Of a DNA stretch of 64,000 nt, positions 16,638-25,795 are shown in pieces. Position 1 is the first letter of the stretch. The number at the start of each line of letters is the position of its first letter. The stretch lies in the NCBI GenBank assembly GCA_029262005.1, contig JAJDAG010000134.1:1-64000 (forward strand), written 5' to 3'. The stretch is from Candidatus Zhuqueibacterota bacterium. Lineage in GTDB: Bacteria > Zhuqueibacterota > Zhuqueibacteria > Oceanimicrobiales > Oceanimicrobiaceae. The translations under genes and the position numbers were made by a program. The notes below the pieces were generated by a model. It did not search any database, was not told where the DNA came from, and saw only the letters and a list, made by a program, of their open reading frames with translations.

Positions 16638-18326
16638 ATGAATAAAAAGAATGACGCAAAAAGCGTCTTCACCCCATTGGGTTTACCGGTTAGCCGGCGG
16701 TATATCTCACAGGTTTCCCGTAAAGGGATGGTATTTTTCGGCTGTATGTTGGGTGTTGCGTTTCTGGCTTACTTTTTTTTCGATGTCGCTTATCATAAGA
16801 ACAGTTTCATTTCATCCGGGGTGCTTTCATCCGGGCACGCGAATCTGCAGAAAAAATGTGAATCCTGCCACAATCCGGGACACAGCGTTGAAGATGCGCT
16901 CTGTAGTGGCTGCCACGAAAAAACCAGTATTCACGATATCTACGGCTTCAACGCTCATTATATTTACAGATCTCACGATGCCGGCCGCGTCTCTCCAGAA
17001 GCGTTGAGTAAACACACAGGCATGGAAATGCCATGCAGTTCTTGCCATCCGGAGCACAGTGGCAAGGACGCAAAAATCAGTCTTGTTTCCGATAAGAAAT
17101 GCCTGAACTGCCATGAATTTGGTTCCTTTAATCAGAATCACCCTGAATTTAGTTTTGCAAGGCCGGGTGTCCGGGATGACGCAACATTACTTATGACGCA
17201 TATTCGCCACACCGCATTTGTTTTGAAAGAAATAAAGGGCATTTCTTCTATTGATGCGCTTTTTCAAAGCGTCAAAATTGAAACCATGGATTTTACGCAT
17301 TTTTTTGAAGAGGCCTGTTTGTATTGCCACACACCTGATTCGGATGGCAAGAATTTTCAAAATATTAATTTTGAAAAGCACTGCGCCAGATGTCATCTGC
17401 AGGCAGATGCCATTGTTCAAGGTCTGCCGTTGTTTAGTCCGTTGGCGCCGGAGCAGGCAGGGGTCGAAACAATCCGGCAATTTCAGTTGCGGGGCGGACC
17501 CGGTTTGTCCTGGGCATTTTCTGCAAATCCAAATTTAACCACCCAGGAAGATGGTGAAGTGTCTAAGAATCCCATTTATCATAAAGACCCCTGGATTATG
17601 GAGAATCTAATACAGATCCGCAAGAAACTTTTCACAGGCACAGGCCTTTTTGATTTGCTGGACACGTCAGGAAAAACGACACAGCAACATGTGGATACGC
17701 TTTACAGCCAGGCAATCCGCAAATTGCAGAACCAGGCAAATGAATTGCAAAATCGCACCGAGCTAAAAGGGGAATTGGGGAAAGTAAATTTATTCATAGA
17801 CAAGGCGCGGCAGCAGTTGCAACAGCCCTTGTCTGCCCGCAGCAGAGCGCCTTTCCGGTTTCCATTTAATAGGCCAAACCGGGCTCTCTCTGAGAGTCAG
17901 CGTGCAACATTTTTACAACTCGCTGTTGATTTGACTGCAGAAAATGGCCCGCAATGCCGGAAGTGTCACATTGTCGCCAATGCATCTGTGTTGCGCGTGT
18001 CTGCGGCTCAGGAAGTGCTGACAAAGTCTGAATTCAACCATCGTGCGCATATTCTTGAAAAGCGCTGCCTTGACTGCCATACAGAAATTCCCATTGCTGA
18101 ACAGACAATGAAAATTGCGACGGAGAATTACGATGCGTTCAAGCGAAAGTTTAGCCGCGCTTATAAGGCAGACCGGGCTGAAACACAAAATATTCCAAAA
18201 CTGTTTACCTGCCGGGAATGCCATACAGATGAGAAGGTTTCGAACAGTTGCACCACTTGTCACAAATTTCACCCGAACAAAGAGCATCGTTCAAGCTTGC
18301 AAATTCGGTCGTCTGGGTGGCATTGA
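16638..18326 (+). CDS. Membrane-anchored decahaem cytochrome c
   Basis: The protein has 562 residues. The N-terminus is cytoplasmic and basic, followed by one membrane helix (about 30-50, GMVFFGCMLGVAFLAYFFF) that would anchor the rest in the periplasm. Ten CXXCH motifs are present: CESCH, CSGCH, CSSCH, CLNCH, CLYCH, CARCH, then a helical, Gln-rich spacer of about 170 residues without haem, then CRKCH, CLDCH, CRECH and CTTCH. This splits the protein into six- and four-haem modules. No start-proximal ribosome binding site is obvious. It follows the iron-sulfur/cytochrome-b fusion by 181 bp. Inference: it takes electrons from the membrane quinone oxidoreductase and passes them to periplasmic or outer-membrane partners. 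Confidence 0.9.
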   Translation: MNKKNDAKSVFTPLGLPVSRRYISQVSRKGMVFFGCMLGVAFLAYFFFDVAYHKNSFISSGVLSSGHANLQKKCESCHNPGHSVEDALCSGCHEKTSIHDIYGFNAHYIYRSHDAGRVSPEALSKHTGMEMPCSSCHPEHSGKDAKISLVSDKKCLNCHEFGSFNQNHPEFSFARPGVRDDATLLMTHIRHTAFVLKEIKGISSIDALFQSVKIETMDFTHFFEEACLYCHTPDSDGKNFQNINFEKHCARCHLQADAIVQGLPLFSPLAPEQAGVETIRQFQLRGGPGLSWAFSANPNLTTQEDGEVSKNPIYHKDPWIMENLIQIRKKLFTGTGLFDLLDTSGKTTQQHVDTLYSQAIRKLQNQANELQNRTELKGELGKVNLFIDKARQQLQQPLSARSRAPFRFPFNRPNRALSESQRATFLQLAVDLTAENGPQCRKCHIVANASVLRVSAAQEVLTKSEFNHRAHILEKRCLDCHTEIPIAEQTMKIATENYDAFKRKFSRAYKADRAETQNIPKLFTCRECHTDEKVSNSCTTCHKFHPNKEHRSSLQIRSSGWH

Positions 18327-18536
18327 TTCTTGCGGCAACAAGAACGTATGACGGAAAAGTAGATTTAGAACATACTGATACAGCCGGTTCTTTTTGTTGA
18401 TAGCGTTAAGTGATTGTGTTTTATAGTTTTGTTGTATTTGTTTTTTGTGATAAAAGCTGGTATTGAATTTGCTTTTTCAGACATTTGTTTATTCAATCCC
18501 CTTTTTGAGGAAACGTTCGCAGCACTGTAATTGCAA

Positions 18537-19958
18537 ATGATAAACAGCACGATTTCACATTTTAGAATCCTGGAAAAATTAGACGAAGGTGGTATGGGCG
18601 TGATCTACCTGGCGGAGGATACGTATCTCAATCGCCGGGTTGTTCTAAAACAACTTCCTGCCCATCTGGCGAAAAACAAAGATTTAATTTGCCGGTTCAA
18701 GCAGGAGGCCCGTGCGGCGGCTGCATTGAAACACCCCAACATTGTCACTGTTTATGAATTATTTGAGCAAGACGGCAGACTTTTTATTGCCATGGAATAC
18801 ATTGATGGTGTGAATTTGCTTGAATTCACCGAGCAAAGGGCAATTACCATTAAACAAGCTTTGGTTATTGTTATTCAGATTTGTCGGGGATTGCGGAAGG
18901 CACACAGTGACGGCGTTATCCATCGTGATATCAAACCGGCAAATATCATGGTTGATGAAGAAGGCTGGGTAAAGATACTCGATTTCGGCTTGGCAAAATT
19001 GCGGGAAAATACCAACATAACCCGAACGGGTTCGAGAATGGGTACGGCGCCATATTCTTCTCCGGAACAATTGCGTGGTGAAGCGCTAAGGCCCGGGGCT
19101 GACATTTTTTCACTGGGCGTTATTTTGTATGAACTTATCGCTCGCCAACGCCCATTCAAAGGCAATACCGATGAAGAATTTATTTATGCTATTCTCCAAA
19201 AGAAACCGGCACTGTTGACAAAACACAATAATGAAGTTACTGCCAGCCTGCAAAAGGTAATTGACAAGGCTTTAAATAAGAATGTCAATGCGCGTTATCA
19301 AAACATTGACAGGTTTTTGCACGACCTTAAAAAAGAAAAGAAATTTTATGCGAAATATGAAAAAGCCCTGGCCAGGCCTGCCGTCAGAAAATCGAGAGCG
19401 CGCAATATGTCGTTCCATTTGCGAGATATTGAATCGAGCGTATATCGATTGGGAGCTGCGAGTTTAAGGGTTTGCCTGAATCAACTGAAACAAGTCAGGT
19501 GCAAAACGATGACGCTTTTGGGGAAGAAGGCAGCGGCCGTCTTAAGCGCCCTGGTGTTGGTGGCTGTTGTTTGCGGCATTTTCTATGCGCAAAAGGAATT
19601 CCGTGGCCGTTTCACAAATGCTAGCAATAAAACTGTCGAGCCCATAGCCGCCTTGCTTGAAATGACGGATACACCGGCATTTCTGCAGGCCTTTGGCGAA
19701 TTTCAAAGGCTCAATTTGATAGCTACCGGTAGTCAGGTGAATTTTGATGTCGTTGACAATTGCTACCTTTTCGTGTTTGATAGTAATGATGTTGCAGACG
19801 TTTTCAAACTAAAAGAAGACGGGCTCTATTCCTTGCAGTCGCAAAAATCTATGAAGAAACCGCCGCATGAACTTGCCGGGAAAAAGAGAGTTTGGGTGCA
19901 AGATCTCACTGCAAAAAGTCGACGCGCTGAGGTGATAAGGAAGGCAGAAAGCAAGTAA
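18537..19958 (+). CDS. Transmembrane Ser/Thr protein kinase (PknB-like)
   Basis: The protein has 473 residues from the ATG at 18537 (a TTG two codons earlier is also in frame). The kinase domain (about 8-265) has the Gly-loop LDEGGMGVIYLAED, the catalytic Lys in VVLKQL, HRDIKPANIM, DFGLAK and SPEQL, so all key residues are intact. A juxtamembrane stretch of 60 residues leads to one membrane helix (about 330-352) and an external C-terminal domain of about 115 residues without PASTA repeats. The C-terminal domain has the look of a ligand-binding beta domain (NFDVVDNCYLFVFDSND). It sits between two cytochrome genes on the same strand. Inference: it may report on envelope redox state; possible targets include FHA proteins like that at 3522-4307. 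Confidence 0.93.
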   Translation: MINSTISHFRILEKLDEGGMGVIYLAEDTYLNRRVVLKQLPAHLAKNKDLICRFKQEARAAAALKHPNIVTVYELFEQDGRLFIAMEYIDGVNLLEFTEQRAITIKQALVIVIQICRGLRKAHSDGVIHRDIKPANIMVDEEGWVKILDFGLAKLRENTNITRTGSRMGTAPYSSPEQLRGEALRPGADIFSLGVILYELIARQRPFKGNTDEEFIYAILQKKPALLTKHNNEVTASLQKVIDKALNKNVNARYQNIDRFLHDLKKEKKFYAKYEKALARPAVRKSRARNMSFHLRDIESSVYRLGAASLRVCLNQLKQVRCKTMTLLGKKAAAVLSALVLVAVVCGIFYAQKEFRGRFTNASNKTVEPIAALLEMTDTPAFLQAFGEFQRLNLIATGSQVNFDVVDNCYLFVFDSNDVADVFKLKEDGLYSLQSQKSMKKPPHELAGKKRVWVQDLTAKSRRAEVIRKAESK

Positions 19959-20082
19959 CCTGCAAGTCAGCACTTCGCTTCAAAGTCATAAGCTCTAATG
20001 ACAATATTGATGCGTTGGAGTTTGTAATTACTTAGAATTCATTTATCAGGGATTTCTTCTGTCCTGGTTTAAGGGAAATAAA

Positions 20083-21327
20083 ATGGCAAAATTAAAAGTC
20101 GGAACCGTTATGACCGCTTCTTTGCTAACGGTAACAGTGGTTGCATTGCTTTTACCCGAAACCGCTTGTTCACAGGAAGAAATTCCTGATGCTGTGATAG
20201 AAATTTTTGAAAACAAGTGTGCGTTTTCCGGTTGTCATGCCGGTGGAGCGTCTGGAAACGGTTTGGACCTGAGTGAAGAGACTATTTATTCTTCATTGGT
20301 TAACCAACCCAGTCTTGATTTTGAAAATCTCCAGCTTGTGAAACCAGGCGAGCCTCTAAAAAGCTATTTAATCATGAAGCTTGTTGGCACTTCGGGCATC
20401 AGGGGAGTGCAAATGCCGAAGCATGAGCAGCCGATTGCAAAAGAAGAATTAAGAATCATTGCAAGCTGGATTAAGTCCCTGCCCAAAAATACGAAAGCGT
20501 CGACACGCAAGAAGAGAAGGAGTCATTCCTTCTCGGGTCTTTCAGCCGGCAGCCTGCAGACAACCCAGACCGCGAGCAAGGGTTCTTTTTCCTACCGTAT
20601 CGCCCACCGCTGGAAAGGCAGAATTGATACCGGTTTTGGACAGTTTTTCGGCCTGGATCAGGGTGCGCACATGTTGACTGAATTTTCATTTCCAATGTCG
20701 AACGATTTTACTTTTACTGTGGGACGCTCCGGTACAAACGCAACATTTGAGTTTTATGGCAAGTGGCGTATTTTAAAGGAGACGGTTGCGCCTTTTTCTC
20801 TGGCAGTCCTGGGTGGTGTTGACTGGGCAACACTCAAACAAATCAACGACTTGAATGCGCCGGGACAGTTTCTCAGTCGGTCAAATAATGAACGTTTTGC
20901 CTGGTATGGCCGGATAATTTTTTCGCGACAAATGTCAAATAGAATCGCGCTCTTAATCAGTCCCGGAATTTTGCTGAATGGCAACATTGCGACAACAAGC
21001 GAGAGTCCGGTTTTCAATCTTGGGCTCGCAGGAAAATTCAAACTGGGGAGACGGTTATCCTTGTTTATTGAACTGGCGCCGATTCTCGCGGGCTCGAACA
21101 CAGCCTTGCCTGTCGGCGGTGTTGCCAGGAAAAATGGCCAACCCACAGTTTATGATGCTTTTACATTTGGCCTTGAACATAGTATTGGTGGACATGTTTT
21201 TCATGTCTATGCGACCAACTCGCTGGGCTTGACTCCGAGTCAGGTTATGAGCGGCGGTAATCTGGATTTTGGTAACGGTGAACTTCGTCTCGGTTTTAAT
21301 ATTTACCGCGCGTTGCGTTTGCATTAA
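20083..21327 (+). CDS. Cytochrome c-like domain fused to a DUF5777-type outer-membrane barrel
   Basis: The protein has 414 residues; the ATG follows AAGGGAAA. A signal peptide (about 1-28) is followed by a small cytochrome-like domain (about 35-140) with the motif CAFSGCH (CX4CH), a MPKHEQP loop and a closing helix IIASWIKSL, very like the domains in the protein at 4956-5756. After a basic Ser-rich linker, residues about 165-414 form a beta-rich domain that begins SYRIAHRWKGRIDTGFGQFFG, as in DUF5777 barrel proteins, and continues with alternating strands to the end (LRLGFNIYRALRLH). Inference: a one-protein haem-plus-barrel unit in the outer membrane, closing the plus-strand redox locus. Haem attachment through CX4CH needs proof. 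Confidence 0.8.
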   Translation: MAKLKVGTVMTASLLTVTVVALLLPETACSQEEIPDAVIEIFENKCAFSGCHAGGASGNGLDLSEETIYSSLVNQPSLDFENLQLVKPGEPLKSYLIMKLVGTSGIRGVQMPKHEQPIAKEELRIIASWIKSLPKNTKASTRKKRRSHSFSGLSAGSLQTTQTASKGSFSYRIAHRWKGRIDTGFGQFFGLDQGAHMLTEFSFPMSNDFTFTVGRSGTNATFEFYGKWRILKETVAPFSLAVLGGVDWATLKQINDLNAPGQFLSRSNNERFAWYGRIIFSRQMSNRIALLISPGILLNGNIATTSESPVFNLGLAGKFKLGRRLSLFIELAPILAGSNTALPVGGVARKNGQPTVYDAFTFGLEHSIGGHVFHVYATNSLGLTPSQVMSGGNLDFGNGELRLGFNIYRALRLH

Positions 21328-21369
21328 AAGTCGAAAAGAATAGGCGCTTAGGTTATTGTGCGTGTCGCA

Positions 21370-22815
21370 TCACTTTTGAAATGTTTCGATCAGGCGGTCC
21401 AGTTTGGCCTGCTGCCTGGCCTTGTTTTCTCCCGGATCCAGCTCAGTCCATGGCGCCAATGCCTGCTGAAATTGCCAGGTATAGTCGAAGCGCTTACCAC
21501 TAATTTTTTTCAGCATGCGCCATTCATTATCAGTAAGACTCACTCTGTCCATTTTTGCAACTATCTTTGGATCGACAAAAATCTCTACCATCTCAGAAGC
21601 CTGAATAAGTGATTTTCGTTCTCTTGCAGTTAAACTACAGGTTTCTGCCAGGGCCATATCCAGGCTCATCTCGCTGTGGAACATAACATCTCCAATGCTG
21701 TTCCAGGCGGTGTCCCGGAAACCCTGCAAATGTAAGTGTTGAACAACGGACCGGGCAACTTTAAAACGCCGTTCCCGGTGAACTTCTTGATTAAACACAT
21801 TTTGCAGAAAAAACAATGCCACAAAAGTGATGAGACAGGAAATGATTGGCGTTGTAACCCAGCCGGATGCGATCTGCCCGAGAATAGAAAAATTGACACC
21901 GTGCGCACGTTTGAGCAGGCCAATTCCCAACACGGCGCCAACCACGGCTTGCGTACTGGAAACCGGTACAAGCGGGATTGCCGGTAGCCCGACAGATGTT
22001 ATGGCTTGCTGCAGCCATACGGATGAAAAAACAAAGAGCACAAAGGCATTGGCTAAAACAACCACGAATGCTGCTTCGGGTGAGAGTCTGAACAGGCTGT
22101 TACCAACTGTTTCCATAACTTTGCGGGAATAGGTGTACACTCCGACTGAAATTGCCAATCCGCCAATAAGAAAGAGCTGTTGCGTACCGGTGAAAACCAT
22201 ACCATCAAAAAAAACAAAATCCTGGAAGGGTGCTACCGGCACAAATACGCCCATGACATTGGCGATGTTATTTGCACCCAGATTGTACGCACCAAAAGCG
22301 CCGGCCAGCAAGAGCGACATCCGCATTATCTTGTCGAGTTTCAGCATATGAATTCTTGTTCGGCGTATTGAAACTCGAAACAAGGTAAAAAAGAATATCG
22401 AAAATATTGCGGCGAGCACGGGACACAATACCCAGGTCGATACAATTTTAGTCAATGCGTTGTAATCGGTTAAGGCGCCGGCATAATAATTCCAACCGAT
22501 GATGGCCCCCACTATTGCTTGAGATGTGGAAACAGGGAGTTTTAGTCTGGACATCCAGAAGACGGTGAACCCGGCGGAAAAGGCCACCATAAAAGCGCCA
22601 GCAATGGCATCGACAGCACCTAATTTTCCCAGTGTGTGGCTGGCACCGGAGCCGCTGAGCACAGCCCCGAGTGTGACGAAAATGCTGCATACCAGGGCGG
22701 CTGTGCTGAATTTGAGCATCCGTGAACCCACGGCAGTCCCAAACACATTTGCTGCATCATTGGCGCCCAACGACCATCCCAGAAACAGTCCGCTTGAAAG
22801 AAAAAGAAGAGACAT
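21370..22815 (-). CDS. pit: Pit-family inorganic phosphate transporter
   Basis: The protein has 481 residues and about ten membrane helices. It carries both family signatures, GANDAANVFGTAVGSR near the N-terminus and GANNIANVMG in the second half, plus paired SxSQAxVGAxxG segments (PVSTSQAIVGAIIG; PVSSTQAVVGAVLG). Family knowledge: these proteins are low-affinity, ion-coupled phosphate importers of the inner membrane. The last 130 residues or so are a soluble, helical extension that is not part of the core fold. It begins 5 bp after the DUF47 gene stop with AAGGA before the ATG, so the two form an operon. Confidence 0.95.
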   Translation of the reverse strand: MSLLFLSSGLFLGWSLGANDAANVFGTAVGSRMLKFSTAALVCSIFVTLGAVLSGSGASHTLGKLGAVDAIAGAFMVAFSAGFTVFWMSRLKLPVSTSQAIVGAIIGWNYYAGALTDYNALTKIVSTWVLCPVLAAIFSIFFFTLFRVSIRRTRIHMLKLDKIMRMSLLLAGAFGAYNLGANNIANVMGVFVPVAPFQDFVFFDGMVFTGTQQLFLIGGLAISVGVYTYSRKVMETVGNSLFRLSPEAAFVVVLANAFVLFVFSSVWLQQAITSVGLPAIPLVPVSSTQAVVGAVLGIGLLKRAHGVNFSILGQIASGWVTTPIISCLITFVALFFLQNVFNQEVHRERRFKVARSVVQHLHLQGFRDTAWNSIGDVMFHSEMSLDMALAETCSLTARERKSLIQASEMVEIFVDPKIVAKMDRVSLTDNEWRMLKKISGKRFDYTWQFQQALAPWTELDPGENKARQQAKLDRLIETFQK

Positions 22816-22820
22816 ATTCC

Positions 22821-23465
22821 TTATGCGCTCCGTTTGATGGTGTAAATGGACAGTCTGTCTGCGACCTCTTCAGCGCGATCGGCAAGTAGATCCACATGTT
22901 TAACAAATGCACCAAGATGAATTTTGTGGCTTAAATCAATTTCCAGTCGAAAAATCCGGCGTCTTAGTGAGTCTGCGATTTTATCCGCCTCTTTTTCATA
23001 AAAGTAAACTTTGTGCAGATGATCTTTGACCGCGTTGGCATCGCGAAAAAAATCCCGGCTGGCCATCACCACCGCTTCGGCTGCCAAGGCTGCTTTGTCT
23101 GCTAAACTAAGAAAGTCGTTGACGAGTTGAGGCTTAATGTCAGGCGTTTCAATGGAAAAACAGTTTAAAGAGCTTTTGGCAGTGTCAATGACATTATCCA
23201 TATTTTCCAACAAGCCGAGTACGTCGCCGCGGTGCTCCGGGATAAGCGAATGCGTGTAGAGGTAGTTTTCGACGCTGCGCCGCAGTTGGTCCGCTTCTTT
23301 TTCCAGCTTGCGGATGGTGGCTATGTTCCTATTAAAGGCTTCATCTTCCTGGTTTAAATAATTTTTGATTGTGTGCTTAAACAACAATGCTCCCTGGCTC
23401 ACGGCATCCAGGAAGTCATCGATTTGGCCTTCGAGTACTTTCGTGCGCCTGAATAGGAATTCCAT
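22821..23465 (-). CDS. DUF47 / PhoU-like partner of the phosphate transporter
   Basis: The protein has 214 residues, all predicted helical. It starts MEFLFRRTKVLEGQIDDFLD at 23465, directly after AAGGAGCGCAAC; an upstream in-frame start at 23495 is less likely. The pattern (KLEKEADQLRRSVENYLYTHSLIPEHRGDVL, then a second helical half ending YFYEKEADKIADSLRRRIF) is that of the TIGR00153/DUF47 family, PhoU-like metal-binding bundles with ExxxD motifs. Family knowledge: members sit next to Pit genes and modulate phosphate import. The gene order here (DUF47 then pit) fits. Confidence 0.93.
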   Translation of the reverse strand: MEFLFRRTKVLEGQIDDFLDAVSQGALLFKHTIKNYLNQEDEAFNRNIATIRKLEKEADQLRRSVENYLYTHSLIPEHRGDVLGLLENMDNVIDTAKSSLNCFSIETPDIKPQLVNDFLSLADKAALAAEAVVMASRDFFRDANAVKDHLHKVYFYEKEADKIADSLRRRIFRLEIDLSHKIHLGAFVKHVDLLADRAEEVADRLSIYTIKRSA

Positions 23466-23992
23466 GTTGCGCTCCTTTTTCCTTATGTTATTCAATTGAC
23501 TGTGGGTTAATTTAAAAGCAGGTCATCGCCGGTGGTGGGTTGTATTGATATATTTGTTCAAACTTGCAAGAAAACCCGAAAGGTATTTGTTATGCTTGCA
23601 ACGGAATGAATTTCGATGGTGATGAACAATGGCGTTTTATGTGTGAGAAAGAACTTTCTGGTATCAGGCAGGCTAAGTATAAATCCCGGATTCTGCGGTA
23701 AGTAAAAAAATAGCCTCAGAAGTATTCACCCAACAGATGAACGAATTCAAACTCAAGACGATTCGTAAGAAAAATCGGGATAAACGTATTGACTGCCTTA
23801 TTAAGATAAAAAATAACCATTTAGATGCAATTTAACTTTCCGCTGTTTCTGTTGCATTTAGATAACAGTATTTTTATCTTTTACACTTCGAGTTCTAACC
23901 GCACAGTGGCATCAGTCGGTGATGTTTTGGTCTTCTTTTGGATATTTGGAATATACGAGTATTGTCTTCACTAATTTGAAGGAAAGAGAAGT
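23466..23992. other. Intergenic between divergent genes, nothing recognised
   Basis: About 530 bp is shared by the upstream regions of the DUF47-pit operon (minus) and the thioredoxin-like gene (plus). It is AT-rich, with no coding frame of note. No promoter could be assigned with confidence. Confidence 0.5.
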
Positions 23993-25678
23993 ATGAAAAA
24001 AATCATAATTGTACTCTCTGCTTTGATGTTGTTCGCCGCGCAATCTCATGCGCAGAAATCAACGGTTATTTCCGGTACATTGCTAGGGGCCGACGGAAAG
24101 CCAATGGTGAAATCGGAAGTACATTTGCAAAAGACCCAATCATCCAAGCCGTTGCAGACGGTGCAAACAAAGGGTGACGGCCGTTTTGAACTTACGGTTC
24201 AGGAAAAAGGAGTTTATTATCTCAGCTTTACCGGTATCAATCACTATCAAAGCTTCGCGCCTGTTTCGCTGGAAGTGCCTGCTGAGATAAAAGTAGAAGT
24301 TCGGTTAAAACAATATGCCTATGTCAAAAATTTTGATGATGTTGGCATCATTGGCGATTTCAATGACTTTAATATGCGTAAAGCCGTGCCCATGACCCGG
24401 CAAGATGATGGCACGTTTGTGTTTGAACATGACTGTGAAGGTAAAACATTTGCCTACCAAATTATGGGTGCCGAATCAGTCGGGCACAGCGTAAATGGGA
24501 CCCAGGCCGATAGCTATGAGTATGACAATGGCGGTGATTATCGCTCGGTGGTAAATGTTGCTTCCGGCAAAGTGAAAGTCGTTTTCGATCCGAAAAAACT
24601 GCCCAACAGTGAAGAGGCGGGCGAGGCGGTTGTGCAGTTTGATGCGGCAAATGTGTTGCAGGCACAACTGCTTGCAGGGATGCAGAAACGGAATCAGTAC
24701 AGGAGCAGCAGACGAGCTTATTACACGGCACATGGTCAAGATTTGTCTGGGTTCACCTATGATTGGTCGGAAGCGTTAACGGCTATCCCTGAAAAAATCG
24801 CAACCGAAAAAGAGCGCTCGTTGCGGCAAGTATTGCTGATGCAGTACCTGCAGATTGGCGGCACCGGTGCAGCGGAAGAATTGAATAAAAAACTCGTTGC
24901 GCAGGCATTGACCGATATTTCGCCTCGTTCACCGCTCTGGTCATTGTCGCCGGATCTCATGTTTGAAGTTGTAAATTGGGCTGAGGACAAGGCGAACGGC
25001 ACAGAATACCTTGAGCAAGCGTTGCAAGGCCATGCGGACAGTGAGGTGCGGGCCAATATTTTCTTTGCCATGCTTAACCGGGCAGAACAGGATGGCGATG
25101 CAGAGCAGTTGCAAACGGTTTACGAGCGCATGATGCGTGAAGCAGCGGATGCGCCATTGACTCGGTATGCAAAAACGCGATTCAATCCAAATCGAGCAAC
25201 CCAATCGGGCAAACAGCTACCGGCATTTTCCATAAAATCGCTCGATCACCCTGATGTGATTTACAGCAATGAGAAGATGAAGGGGAAAATTTATCTTCTG
25301 GATTTTTGGGCGACCTGGTGTGGGCCATGTATTGCAGAGATGCCTGGTTTGCATGAGCTTTACAAAAAATATAAAAATCAGAATTTTGAAATTCTCAGCC
25401 TCTCATTTGATGGCATACCCGGGGTCATTGGAAAATTCCGAGGGAAAAAGTGGAACATGCCCTGGCTTCATGCTTTTGTCGAAGGTGGTTTTGATAGTGA
25501 TTTGGCACAAACATTTCAGGTTGTCGGCATTCCAAAACCTATTCTGGTCGATGGCAACAGCAATAGTATTCTGGCGACTGAAGATGAGTTGCGCGGTGAG
25601 CAATTTGAAAAAACACTGACAAAATTTCTTGGCAAAAATATGGATTCCGACGGTGGGGATAGTGTGACGACTAAGTAA
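23993..25678 (+). CDS. Exported TlpA/ResA-like thioredoxin with N-terminal carboxypeptidase-regulatory-like domain
   Basis: The protein has 561 residues; GGAAAGAGAAGT stands before the ATG. Signal peptide MKKIIIVLSALMLFAAQSHA. Residues about 24-105 are a carboxypeptidase-regulatory-like beta-sandwich (GTLLGADGKPMVKSEVHLQK). Residues about 115-165 (VGIIGDFNDFN...) recall a carbohydrate-binding-module-like fold. A helical middle region follows, then a thioredoxin domain (about 405-550) with DFWATWCGPCIAEMPG; the active-site Cys pair is near 443 and 446, with the cis-Pro in VVGIPKPILV. Family knowledge: TlpA/ResA proteins reduce periplasmic disulfides, including those of apocytochrome c. A link to the cytochromes upstream is possible but unproven. 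Confidence 0.9.
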   Translation: MKKIIIVLSALMLFAAQSHAQKSTVISGTLLGADGKPMVKSEVHLQKTQSSKPLQTVQTKGDGRFELTVQEKGVYYLSFTGINHYQSFAPVSLEVPAEIKVEVRLKQYAYVKNFDDVGIIGDFNDFNMRKAVPMTRQDDGTFVFEHDCEGKTFAYQIMGAESVGHSVNGTQADSYEYDNGGDYRSVVNVASGKVKVVFDPKKLPNSEEAGEAVVQFDAANVLQAQLLAGMQKRNQYRSSRRAYYTAHGQDLSGFTYDWSEALTAIPEKIATEKERSLRQVLLMQYLQIGGTGAAEELNKKLVAQALTDISPRSPLWSLSPDLMFEVVNWAEDKANGTEYLEQALQGHADSEVRANIFFAMLNRAEQDGDAEQLQTVYERMMREAADAPLTRYAKTRFNPNRATQSGKQLPAFSIKSLDHPDVIYSNEKMKGKIYLLDFWATWCGPCIAEMPGLHELYKKYKNQNFEILSLSFDGIPGVIGKFRGKKWNMPWLHAFVEGGFDSDLAQTFQVVGIPKPILVDGNSNSILATEDELRGEQFEKTLTKFLGKNMDSDGGDSVTTK

Positions 25679-25795
25679 AGCAGTATTATTAGCAAGCGCG
25701 GCTGAACTGAATTTTGGCAGCGCTTAAATATTCGTTCATTACCATGTATAATTACTGCCAGGATTGATGTAGCGCAAGATAAACAGGAGCATGCC

